NCBI GenBank assembly: GCA_036351435.1
Contig: JAZBPA010000047.1
Location: 1 to 28,537, forward strand
DNA length: 28,537 nt
Source of the DNA: JAAUQA01 sp036351435
Lineage (GTDB): Bacteria > Pseudomonadota > Gammaproteobacteria > Competibacterales > Competibacteraceae
Direction of reading: 5' to 3'
Part shown: piece after piece, positions 7,508-15,273 of the stretch
Layout: each line of letters opens with the position of its first letter
How positions within the stretch are numbered: position 1 is the stretch's first letter
Program-made: the position numbers and the translations under genes
The notes under the pieces: model-generated
What the model saw: the letters and a program-made list of their open reading frames with translations, nothing else
Told to the model about the DNA's origin: nothing
Databases searched by the model: none

Positions 7508-8008
7508 ATGATGACAGTCGATAATACCGCCAAATTTAATGATTTGTTAAACAATTTCGATATTGCTATGGTGGTGACAACCTCTCTCAGCGGTGAGTTG
7601 CGATCACACCCCATGGTGATAGTAGAGCATAAAGATGATGGTGGTGTCTTATTCGTGACTCGTGAAGACAGCGCAATAATTATGGAAGTCCTGCATAAAC
7701 CTCAAGTCAATGTGACCATACAAAGCACGAATAAATTTTTATCCTTGTCAGGAACTGCCACGATCAGTCATGACCGAGAATGCATCAAAGAAAACTGGAA
7801 ACCAACCTGGAAAGCTTGGTTCCCCGATGGTCAAGATGATCCCACTATCTTGCTGATACGCGTGGCAGTCCACCAAGGTGAATACTGGGACAATGCTGGC
7901 TTTAATACCGTTCAGTTCTATGTCGAAGCAGGTCAGGCCATGCTCACAGGTGAGCCGGTCCCCAACGAGAATGAATTCCTCCACGGCAAAGACATTTTAA
8001 TGCATTAA
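7508..8008 (+). CDS. Pyridoxamine-5'-phosphate-oxidase-like general stress protein
   Basis: 166 residues with the split-barrel flavin-binding fold of the general-stress-protein-26 group. Visible: FDIAMVVTTSLSGELRSHPMVIVEHKDDGGVLFVTREDSA (about 18-58), VNVTIQSTNKFLSLSGTATISHDRE, WKPTWKAWFPDGQDDPTILLIRVAVHQGEYWD, all in family order. The group binds FMN or a related cofactor and is linked to oxidative or general stress; the substrate is unknown. The start is ATG 7508, with AGGT seven bases before it; the next codon is also ATG. HdeD follows after 70 bp on the same strand and may be co-transcribed. The gene lies directly to the right of the IS5-type gene. Confidence 0.85.
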   Translation: MMTVDNTAKFNDLLNNFDIAMVVTTSLSGELRSHPMVIVEHKDDGGVLFVTREDSAIIMEVLHKPQVNVTIQSTNKFLSLSGTATISHDRECIKENWKPTWKAWFPDGQDDPTILLIRVAVHQGEYWDNAGFNTVQFYVEAGQAMLTGEPVPNENEFLHGKDILMH

Positions 8009-8078
8009 ATCGGGTCTTGTCTGTGGGCTAAGTCCTGCTTTTGAGCTACTGCGATAACTAACGAAAGGATCGACAACG

Positions 8079-8663
8079 ATGAATAGTAATACCATTGATC
8101 ACTCATCCTGGAATCCCTATACAACGGATGTTGTTGAACAGTCCAAGGGTTGGTTTATCGGGCTTGGGATAGTGCTAATCGGGTTGGGTGTTATAGCGAT
8201 TAGTGCGCCGTTTGCCGCTACCCTCGCCGTCGAACTATTAATCGGCTGGCTCTTGGTGTTTAGTGGCATAGCGCACGGCATACATGCATTTCAGACAGTA
8301 CGTTGGCGTGGGTTTTCATTGCAATTGACATTGGCTGCTCTCAATCTACTCATTGGCTTTGTTCTGGTAGCTAACCCTTTGCAAGGGGTTCTGGCTTTGA
8401 CATTGGTGTTAGCCGCTTTTTTTATGATTGAGGGCGTATTCAAAATTATGATGGCCTTGCAACTCAAAGGTATGGGTCACTGGGGTTGGCTACTGCTTAG
8501 TGGTATTCTGGGTTTGGTTGTGGGGCTGCTGATTGGGTTGGAATGGCCCAGTACCGCCACCTGGGCGATTGGTTTGTTGCTGGGAATTGATCTGATTTTT
8601 GGTGGTATCTCGTTGCTGATGTTAGTTCTGGCGATGCGGAACAGTACCCAGACTGTCCGTTGA
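8079..8663 (+). CDS. HdeD-like membrane protein
   Basis: 194 residues, mostly hydrophobic, with about six transmembrane segments: starting GWFIGLGIVLIGLGVIAISA, then LAVELLIGWLLVFSGIAHGI, LQLTLAALNLLIGFVLVANP, VLALTLVLAAFFMIEGVFKI, GWLLLSGILGLVVGLLIGL and WAIGLLLGIDLIFGGISLLM. The repeated pairs and the motif 'F..FR/RW.GF...' fit the HdeD/DUF308 family, named for acid resistance in Escherichia coli; the molecular function is not known. A good site (AAGGA) lies upstream of ATG 8079. It converges with the phospholipase-D-like gene across a strong inverted repeat. Confidence 0.85.
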   Translation: MNSNTIDHSSWNPYTTDVVEQSKGWFIGLGIVLIGLGVIAISAPFAATLAVELLIGWLLVFSGIAHGIHAFQTVRWRGFSLQLTLAALNLLIGFVLVANPLQGVLALTLVLAAFFMIEGVFKIMMALQLKGMGHWGWLLLSGILGLVVGLLIGLEWPSTATWAIGLLLGIDLIFGGISLLMLVLAMRNSTQTVR

Positions 8664-8672
8664 TATGCATTC

Positions 8673-8718
8673 GGCGGAATGGTTGGTAATGGAATCTTTT
8701 CCACTGCCAACCACCGCC
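8673..8718. terminator. Long inverted repeat between convergent genes
   Basis: GGCGG / CCGCC, TGGTTGG / CCAACCA and TGGAA / TTCCA pair in register around a TCTT loop, with small internal mismatches. No T-run follows on either strand, so it is a probable bidirectional terminator without classical U-tract. It lies 10 nt after the HdeD stop. Confidence 0.55.
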
Positions 8719-8737
8719 CAAAAACAAACCAACTCGA

Positions 8738-9931
8738 CTAAACCTGGGACTTTATCAGTTTGGACACGCTTTCCAAGGCACGCTGAATCCATCCCCGTTT
8801 TTGCCAATCTTCTGGCCTAATCGGTTCACAAGCGGTTTGATCTTCCATGAAATGCCGATCCAATAGAGCGGTAATCTCTCTACTCAACATAACGACGGAA
8901 ATTTCGTCGTCTTTGCGCATGGAACGTTGGTTGAAATTGGCCGAACCGACGCAAGCGAGCAACCCATCCACCGTGATGACTTTGGTATGCAGCATGGTTC
9001 TTTGGTAACTCCATAGCCTTACGCCCGCGTCTAGCAACTGCCTGAATTCATCTTCACCTGCCAATTGTGATATGCGGGCATCGCTATGGGGTCCGGGCAT
9101 CATCACCTCCACGGTCACGCCACGCGCCGCTGCCGCGCACAATACCAGCAAGGTATCCTCATCAGGCACAAAGTAGGCCGTGGTAATACGTATGTGATGA
9201 CGCGCTTCGACAATAAGCACCCGCAGCAGGGTAGCGATGTCACTCCATCCGATTGAGGCCGTGGTACGAATGAGCTGTATCCAAACATCGCCTTGGGGTT
9301 CCAGCATTCGCGTAGTATCACCCGCCTTATGCACAGGTTGGCCAGTCTCCGCCCAATTCCCTAAAAAAGCCCCTTGCAGCGCATAAACGGCGGGGCCTTG
9401 GATGCGAAAATGGGTGTCCCGCCATTCGGTAGGATTGCGTGCGTCACCCTCCCATTCTGCGGCAATACCCACGCCACCGGTAAATCCCAACTTACCGTCA
9501 ACGATCAATACCTTGCGATGGGTTCTATTGTCTGTCTGCCAGAGCCGCCACTTAGCCAGCGGACGGAACCACTGGACGTTTACACCAGCAGATCGCATCA
9601 GATCGACTTGTTCCTCCGACATTTTTTTGGCACCAAAGCTATCTAATAGCACATTGACGACGACTCCATCCGCTGCCTTATCTGCCAGAGTTTGTGCAAA
9701 ACGCTGCGCGATAGCGCCACTCCAGTAAACGAAAGTGAGAAAATCAATCCGTTCGCGAGCTTGGGTAATCGCCTCCAGCATAGCGGGGAAAATTTCGTCG
9801 CCGTTATGCAATACATCAACGCGATTTCCCGCACTAAAAGGTATGCCTAAAATACCTTCTAAAGGGCCGCGCCACCTTTGGTATTCTGAGTCTTGGGATG
9901 CTTTCACGTCAGACTTGGTCGTTGGGTTCAT
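8738..9931 (-). CDS. Phospholipase D-family cardiolipin synthase-like protein
   Basis: 397 residues. Two HKD motifs are intact: HRKVLIVDG (His138, Lys140, Asp145) and HTKVITVDG (His315, Lys317, Asp322), each followed by the usual GG/GSAN loop (FTGGVGIAAEW; GSANFNQRSM). The N-terminal part has VDVLHNGDEIFPAMLEAI, typical of ClsB/ClsC-type enzymes without N-terminal membrane spans. These join phosphatidyl groups to make cardiolipin or transfer phosphatidyl groups. ATG 9931 overlaps the cydB TGA by four bases (ATGA); the upstream in-frame TTG at 9949 would lie further inside cydB and is less likely. It is the third gene of the cydAB operon. It may adjust membrane lipid around the oxidase; that link is inference. 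Confidence 0.88.
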   Translation of the reverse strand: MNPTTKSDVKASQDSEYQRWRGPLEGILGIPFSAGNRVDVLHNGDEIFPAMLEAITQARERIDFLTFVYWSGAIAQRFAQTLADKAADGVVVNVLLDSFGAKKMSEEQVDLMRSAGVNVQWFRPLAKWRLWQTDNRTHRKVLIVDGKLGFTGGVGIAAEWEGDARNPTEWRDTHFRIQGPAVYALQGAFLGNWAETGQPVHKAGDTTRMLEPQGDVWIQLIRTTASIGWSDIATLLRVLIVEARHHIRITTAYFVPDEDTLLVLCAAAARGVTVEVMMPGPHSDARISQLAGEDEFRQLLDAGVRLWSYQRTMLHTKVITVDGLLACVGSANFNQRSMRKDDEISVVMLSREITALLDRHFMEDQTACEPIRPEDWQKRGWIQRALESVSKLIKSQV

Positions 9932-10953
9932 AACGGGTTTTGCGCCCAATGGTAGCCCATATCTTGGCTAATCTTGCCGCGGAATATCCAATAGGAATAA
10001 GCGGTATAGCCCAAAATAATCGGGATAAGAATTACCACACCAACCAGCATGAACGATTGCGTTTCCGGCGGCGCAGCGGCCTCCCAAATCGATATATCCG
10101 GCGGGATGATATTCGGCCAAATGCTGATAGCCAGCCCGACATAGTTCAGTAGGAATAGCGCAATAGCCAACACGAACGGCAGTATCTCGTGGCGCTCACG
10201 CAAGGTCCGATAAAAACCTACTGTGCAGGCCGCCACTAACAGCGGCATGGGTGATAGATAAGCGATATTAGGCCAGCTAAACCAGCGTTGGGCGATGTTA
10301 TTGTCCAGGAAAGGCACCCACAAACTGACCAGTGCCATAAACAGCACAACCACCATGAACAGTAGTTTTGTGAGTTGATAGGCCCAGCGTTGCAGACTAT
10401 TCCGGGTTTTGATTATTAACCAAGTTGATCCCAGCAACATATACCCGAAGATCAATGCCAGACCGGTCATCAGGCTAAACGGCGTTAGCCAATCTAGCGC
10501 ACCGCCGGCAAATTGCCGGTCCACCACCGGGAAGCCCTGTACGAACGCGCCTAAGGCCACGCCCTGGGCAAACGTAGCCAGCAGCGAACCCAATGTAAAT
10601 GCCAGATCCCAACCCCAACGCCGTTTAGCCTTGAAACGGAACTCAAAGGCTACGCCGCGAAACACCAAAGCAATCAACATCACCAGCAAAGGCAAATACA
10701 AGGCCGGTAGCACCACTGCATAAGCCAGCGGAAAGGCTGCGAATAATCCGGCGCCTCCCAATACCAGCCAGGTTTCATTGCCGTCCCAAATAGGCGCAAC
10801 GGAATTCATCAGGATGTCACGGTCGGTTTCGCTGCTTTTTAATCCAAACAAGATACCGATGCCGAGTACGAAACCATCCATAAACACATACATGAAAACG
10901 CCGAAAGCGATGATGGCAAACCAAATCAGCGTCAAGCTGTGTTCCACTATCAT
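9928..10953 (-). CDS. cydB: Cytochrome bd-type quinol oxidase subunit II
   Basis: 341 residues, about eight to nine transmembrane helices. It starts MIVEHSLTLIWFAIIAFGVFMYVFMDGFVLGIGIL, the typical CydB first helix with the acidic Asp near the end. SVAPIWDGNETWLVLGGAGLFAAFPLAYA is the family signature. It forms the heterodimer with CydA that reduces oxygen to water with quinol as donor, with high oxygen affinity. The ATG overlaps the cydA stop as ATGA, and its own stop overlaps the next start in the same way, so all three are translationally coupled. The length and the pairing with a short-Q-loop CydA suggest the cyanide-insensitive (CioB) branch. Confidence 0.93.
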   Translation of the reverse strand: MIVEHSLTLIWFAIIAFGVFMYVFMDGFVLGIGILFGLKSSETDRDILMNSVAPIWDGNETWLVLGGAGLFAAFPLAYAVVLPALYLPLLVMLIALVFRGVAFEFRFKAKRRWGWDLAFTLGSLLATFAQGVALGAFVQGFPVVDRQFAGGALDWLTPFSLMTGLALIFGYMLLGSTWLIIKTRNSLQRWAYQLTKLLFMVVVLFMALVSLWVPFLDNNIAQRWFSWPNIAYLSPMPLLVAACTVGFYRTLRERHEILPFVLAIALFLLNYVGLAISIWPNIIPPDISIWEAAAPPETQSFMLVGVVILIPIILGYTAYSYWIFRGKISQDMGYHWAQNPL

Positions 10954-12341
10954 TGACGGGACTCCGCATCGTCCGGTAACGACAGCAGCCGTTTGAACTG
11001 TTTAATCTGTTTAGCAGTGGTTGGAATTGCAACGGTATCGGGACCATTTTGAATCAGGCGCAGAATGTAATAAATGCCCGCACTGAAGACCACTGTATAG
11101 ACCAAAAAGAACGTCACCAGCGAGGTGAAGACGCTACTTCCAGCGACCACCGTGGATGCCTCCGAAGTACGCATCAAGCCGTATACAACATATGGCTGGC
11201 GGCCCACTTCGGCCGTGCCCCAACCAGCCAACACGGCAATAAAACCCGCCGGTGTCATTAATCGGCATAGTTTCAAAAACCAGGGTTTATGGAATAATTC
11301 ACCACGCCACCAGAGATAGACCCCATAGAAACCCACGAACAACATGATCATGCCGATACCTACCATGATGCGAAACGACCAGAATACGATTGCGACGGGT
11401 GGCCGCTCATCGCGAGGAAATGTCTTAAGCCCAAGGACTTCGCCATCCCAACCATGCGTCAGAATGAGACTACCTAGCTTGGGAACAGCAATTTCCAAAT
11501 GATTGGTTTCTTGCTCAGCATCCGGCAACGCGAACAAAATGAGCGGCGCGCCCGTACGGGTTTCCCAATGCGCTTCCATGGCGGCCAATTTTGCTGGTTG
11601 ATAATCGCGGACATTGAGGCCGTGCAGATCACCAGAAAAGAGTTGTGATGGGGCGACGATAGCGGCAAAAACCACTGTCATAATCAACATAAAACGGGCT
11701 TGCGGAACGAAACGCTGCTGCAAAAGATATCCGGCCGAAATACCGCCAATGACGAAGCAGGTCGTGAGGTAGGCGGCTAACACCATATGCGCCAGACGAT
11801 AGGGAAAGGACGGATTGAACACGATTTCCCACCAGTTGGCTGGGTAGAAAATACCATCACGAATCTCATAGCCCGCTGGGGTTTGCATCCAGCTATTAGC
11901 GGAAATAATCCAAAACGTCGAGATCAACACCCCGAGGGCCACCATACACGTTGCGAAAAAATGGAATTTCTTACCGACTCGTTCACTGCCAAACAGCATG
12001 ATTCCAAGAAAAGAGGCTTCTAAAAAGAAAGCTGTTAGCACTTCGTAGTTAAGCAGCGGGCCGATGATATTGCCCGTGGTCTCCGAAAAGCGGCTCCAAT
12101 TGGTGCCGAATTGAAAGCTCATGACGATGCCGGAGACGACACCCATGCCGAATGACACGGCAAAAATCTTCATCCAGAACTTATACAGGTGGTGATACAT
12201 CTCACGGCCGGTAATCAGCCAAATTGCCTCCAGCATGACCAGCCAACTAGCCAACCCGATAGTGAATGCGGGAAACAAAATGTGGAACGCCATGGTGAAG
12301 GCGAACTGAATACGAGATAACAGCAACGGATCAAATTCCAT
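10950..12341 (-). CDS. cydA: Cytochrome bd-type quinol oxidase subunit I (CIO-like)
   Basis: 463 residues from ATG 12341 (AAGG eight bases upstream; the TTG at 12347 is not needed). Helix 1 holds FAFTMAFHILFP with His20, the expected haem ligand. PLLNYEVLTAFFLEASFLGIMLFG has the two conserved Glu of the proton/haem region. PYRLAHMVLAAYLTT gives the b558 His. GRQPYVVYGLMRT matches the C-terminal signature. The quinol loop is short (HGWDGEVLGLKTFPRDERPPV directly before the next helix), a feature of the Cio group rather than the E. coli long-loop type. First gene of cydA-cydB-cls on the minus strand. The 179 bp upstream shows no clear promoter. Confidence 0.93.
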   Translation of the reverse strand: MEFDPLLLSRIQFAFTMAFHILFPAFTIGLASWLVMLEAIWLITGREMYHHLYKFWMKIFAVSFGMGVVSGIVMSFQFGTNWSRFSETTGNIIGPLLNYEVLTAFFLEASFLGIMLFGSERVGKKFHFFATCMVALGVLISTFWIISANSWMQTPAGYEIRDGIFYPANWWEIVFNPSFPYRLAHMVLAAYLTTCFVIGGISAGYLLQQRFVPQARFMLIMTVVFAAIVAPSQLFSGDLHGLNVRDYQPAKLAAMEAHWETRTGAPLILFALPDAEQETNHLEIAVPKLGSLILTHGWDGEVLGLKTFPRDERPPVAIVFWSFRIMVGIGMIMLFVGFYGVYLWWRGELFHKPWFLKLCRLMTPAGFIAVLAGWGTAEVGRQPYVVYGLMRTSEASTVVAGSSVFTSLVTFFLVYTVVFSAGIYYILRLIQNGPDTVAIPTTAKQIKQFKRLLSLPDDAESRQ

Positions 12342-12520
12342 AACCAACCTTGCGTCAGTTAGGGTTGCGCCATTCCCCAGGCATAGCTATTAGGGTTCAC
12401 GCACACCCAGGGCTTGCGCCGCTTGTGAAAGAGATGTCTGCCGTGTCCGGCCGACCGTCATCAATCCTATAGCAAAGTATTCACGGCATCTTCAGGAGTG
12501 AGCTGCGTAACTCCTAGCTG

Positions 12521-13006
12521 TCAATCCTGTTCGGCAAATTTCTCAAGCGCTTCCAGGCCGTCACGAGTCGTCGGTTCCAAAACATCCATAACAAGCTCCA
12601 AACCATCATCAGCGTTTTGAATTACGCGGCCCCACAGCTGATATTCTTTCGCTTGGCCGGGTAGCTGAAATAGCACCTGCAAATGAGCATTCTCAGGGAA
12701 ACGCTCTTGGTCTTGGGTTTGCACAAACATTACACGCGACCCAATTCGGCGGATTTCACCGGAAATACGCTGTTCACCGCCCTGGATCAAAGACACACTG
12801 ATTGGTGGGAGCCTGTTTTGTGGTTGATCAAGCCGATGATTAGACTCTGAGTCGGACCTCTCGTCGGCATGGCTCAGTTCCAACGCTGGCTGAGTTATTT
12901 GTCGTTGCTCAATATGATGTGAAGGCTCGAAACTATCCGGCGATTGTCGATTGTTTTCGTTACGCTTCGTGACTGTCTTTTCCTGCGACTGACTATGCAA
13001 AATCAT
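12521..13006 (-). CDS. PilZ-domain-like protein
   Basis: 161 residues. The first 65 are polar and low in complexity (Gln, Asn, Ser, Glu, Arg). The rest, PPISVSLIQGGEQRISGEIRRIGSRVMFVQTQ through VLFQLPGQAKEYQLWGRVIQNADDGLELVMDVLEP, has the beta-strand pattern of a PilZ barrel. The canonical c-di-GMP motifs RxxxR and (D/N)xSxxG are not clear, so binding may be absent or altered. ATG 13006 is the only good start; the candidate ribosome site GAGGG lies ten bases upstream and is part of the 13014-13049 hairpin. It is a single gene between cydA and the ThDP enzyme. The family call is moderate. Confidence 0.55.
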   Translation of the reverse strand: MILHSQSQEKTVTKRNENNRQSPDSFEPSHHIEQRQITQPALELSHADERSDSESNHRLDQPQNRLPPISVSLIQGGEQRISGEIRRIGSRVMFVQTQDQERFPENAHLQVLFQLPGQAKEYQLWGRVIQNADDGLELVMDVLEPTTRDGLEALEKFAEQD

Positions 13007-13013
13007 AATAGTA

Positions 13014-13049
13014 AAACCCTCAATTTAACCCTAGTTAAATTGAGGGTTT
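13014..13049. promoter_or_regulatory. Perfect 16-bp hairpin covering the PilZ-like gene's ribosome site
   Basis: AAACCCTCAATTTAAC, loop CCTA, GTTAAATTGAGGGTTT. On the minus-strand mRNA the second arm carries GAGGG and ends seven bases before the ATG at 13006, so folding would hide the ribosome site. It can also be read as an operator. Confidence 0.6.
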
Positions 13050-13268
13050 GCATAAAGGGTGCCAGAGAATGAGTGCCTAACATAAAGTTGCCATTAGATC
13101 GACTAGCAGTGGGCTGCTCTCTGCTGCTGGGAAAATCGAGGAATGCTAGATACCAAAACCAACTTTGCAAATTTTTCAATCCGCTTTGTAATATTTACAG
13201 GGCAATTAGTAAATTGCGTCTGAAAGCGGCCGCCCACTCTCGCTTGTCAGAAACTAATGCAACGGAAC

Positions 13269-13306
13269 GAGAATAGACGTGTATGTGGACATACACGCCT
13301 ATTCTC
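13269..13306 (-). terminator. 18-bp hairpin downstream of the ThDP enzyme gene
   Basis: GAGAATAGACGTGTATGT and ACATACACGCCTATTCTC pair with one mismatch around GG. It lies 46 nt past the stop of the ThDP enzyme and is followed on the minus strand by GTTCCGTT. It is a probable terminator or mRNA-stabilising stem. Confidence 0.5.
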
Positions 13307-13351
13307 CGGCCAAACCGGGAACGGACCTGAACTGAGCAAGCATGAAATGCG

Positions 13352-15151
13352 TCAATTATTATTCTCAATATTGGGTAGCAAACTATTGAACAATTGTTTG
13401 GCCGAAGATTTAATCATGGCGCTGCTATTCGGATCGCCGTGTAACAGGGAAGAGATATAGGCTTTAGCCTGCTCCAACTTGATGCGAGGTGGCAATGGTG
13501 GCACGCTCGGATCGGTAATAGCCTCCAAGACTACCGGTCGGTCGGCAGTCAGCGCCGACTCCCATGCTGTGCCGAGTTGTTCTGGATCGTCAACGCGGAT
13601 GCCTTTCAAACCCAGTTGCTCGGCATACTGCGCATAAGAAAAATCAGGAACGGTTTGCGACGCTTCGAACTTGGGATCACCGGCCATCGCGCGTTGCTCC
13701 CAAGTAACCTGGTTTAGGTCGCGGTTGTTTAAGACCATCACAATCAGGCGTGGATCGCCCCATTGTCGCCAGTAATGAGCGATAGTAATCAACTCGCTAT
13801 TGCCATTCATCTGCATGGCGCCGTCTCCGACCAAGGCAATCACGGTACGTTCGGGAAAAGCGAATTTAGCGGCAATGGCGTAGGGTACGCCGGCTCCCAT
13901 GCTAGCCAAAGTGCCAGACAGTGAACCTTTCATGCCTCGCCGGATTTTTAGATCGCGAGCATACCAGTTGGCAGCCGAACCTGAGTCGGACGCCAAAATG
14001 CAGTTGTCGGGTAAGCGGCTGGAAAGCTCCATAAATACCCGTTGTGGGTTAATTGGATTTGCGCTGCCCATAGCTCGTGCTTCTAGTACCTTCCACCACT
14101 GCGCCACATTAGCTTCGATAGCGTCGCGCCAGCTACGATCGGTTTTAACCTCCAAAAGCGGCAGCAGCGCCCGCAGGGTAGCCGCGCTGTCGCCGGTCAG
14201 ATTCACTTCCATCGGATAACGAATACTGAGCATGGTCGGATCGAGATCGATTTGTACGCCGCGAGCTTGACCTTCCTTGGGTAAGAATTCTGAATAGGGA
14301 AAGCGTGAGCCGATCATAAACAATGTGTCACAGTCGGTCATCAGATCCCAACTGGGACGAGTACCCAGCAAGCCGATGGAACCAGTGACATAAGGCAAGT
14401 CGTCGGGCAATGCCATTCTTCCCAGTAGCGCCTTGGCCACACCAGCGCCGAGCCGCTCGGCCACTGCCATGACTTCGTCGGTAGCGTCCAAAGCACCAGC
14501 CCCAACCAAGATGGCAACTTTCTTCCCGGCGTTTAATACGTCCGCGGCGTGGTGTAGGTCGCTGTCTTGCGGGACCACTTGCGGCACGCTGTAGCCAACG
14601 CCTGAGTGAATAGTGCCATGTGCGTGCGGGGGTTCTTCGACGGCATCCAGTTCTTGCACGTCATTAGGTATGATAATACAAGTCACCGTGCGTTCGGATT
14701 GCGCGATCCGCAACGCCCGATCGATAACATGGCGAGCCTGCTTGGGCGTAGTCAGTGTATGCACATAATCGCCGGCAACATCTTTGAATAGCGATAGCAA
14801 ATCCACTTCTTGCTGATAATGTCCGCCAAGCGCCGCACGGGCTTGCTGACCGACAATAGCGACCACGGGTTGATGATCCAATTTGGCGTCATATAAACCG
14901 TTGAGTAAATGAATCGCACCCGGCCCGGAGGTAGCCAAACAAACCCCGATTTCACCGGTGAATTTGGCATGAGCGCAGGCCATGAAAGCAGTCATTTCTT
15001 CATGTCGGGCTTGCACATACTCAAAGCGATCTATGGCGCGATTGAGGGCACCGTAAACCCCATTGATGCCATCGCCCGGAAAGCCATACAGGCGTTTAAT
15101 GCCCCAATCCGAGAGGCGTTGCATTAAAAAATCACTGACTGTATTGCTCAT
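13352..15151 (-). CDS. PoxB-like thiamine-diphosphate-dependent enzyme
   Basis: 599 residues from ATG 15151 (GAGGA nine bases upstream). Three domains of the pyruvate oxidase/acetolactate synthase fold: the N-terminal Pyr domain with YGFPGDGINGVYGAL and the cofactor-activating Glu in QARHEEMTAF (about residue 51), a central FAD/Rossmann domain (VAILVGAGAL, GRMALPDDLPYVTGSIGLLG), and the PP domain with GDGAMQMNGNSELITIAHY and VLNNRDLNQVTWEQR for Mg-ThDP. Motifs such as NNRDLNQVTWEQ point to the PoxB/YdaP group rather than acetolactate synthase. It would oxidatively decarboxylate pyruvate (or another 2-oxo acid) and may pass electrons to quinone. The tail AYISSLLHGDP... is helical, as in membrane-touching PoxB. 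A terminator separates it from the upstream persulfide gene. Confidence 0.87.
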   Translation of the reverse strand: MSNTVSDFLMQRLSDWGIKRLYGFPGDGINGVYGALNRAIDRFEYVQARHEEMTAFMACAHAKFTGEIGVCLATSGPGAIHLLNGLYDAKLDHQPVVAIVGQQARAALGGHYQQEVDLLSLFKDVAGDYVHTLTTPKQARHVIDRALRIAQSERTVTCIIIPNDVQELDAVEEPPHAHGTIHSGVGYSVPQVVPQDSDLHHAADVLNAGKKVAILVGAGALDATDEVMAVAERLGAGVAKALLGRMALPDDLPYVTGSIGLLGTRPSWDLMTDCDTLFMIGSRFPYSEFLPKEGQARGVQIDLDPTMLSIRYPMEVNLTGDSAATLRALLPLLEVKTDRSWRDAIEANVAQWWKVLEARAMGSANPINPQRVFMELSSRLPDNCILASDSGSAANWYARDLKIRRGMKGSLSGTLASMGAGVPYAIAAKFAFPERTVIALVGDGAMQMNGNSELITIAHYWRQWGDPRLIVMVLNNRDLNQVTWEQRAMAGDPKFEASQTVPDFSYAQYAEQLGLKGIRVDDPEQLGTAWESALTADRPVVLEAITDPSVPPLPPRIKLEQAKAYISSLLHGDPNSSAMIKSSAKQLFNSLLPNIENNN

Positions 15152-15236
15152 GAAATCAATCCTCGCTAACCGCACGAAACGAGACGATGCTGTTCCAGCA
15201 CCAACCTGTGTGAATGTTGAGAGGTTGCCAAAGATC

Positions 15237-15262
15237 GGGTCACTGCGGCAACGCGGTGACCC
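15237..15262 (-). terminator. Terminator-like hairpin after the persulfide dioxygenase gene
   Basis: GGGTCACTGCG, loop GCAA, CGCGGTGACCC pair over 11 positions with one mismatch (G-U on the plus transcript). It begins 12 nt beyond the stop at 15274 and is followed on the minus strand by GATCTTT, a weak T-tract. Confidence 0.6.
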
Positions 15263-15273
15263 AGGGCCTATAG

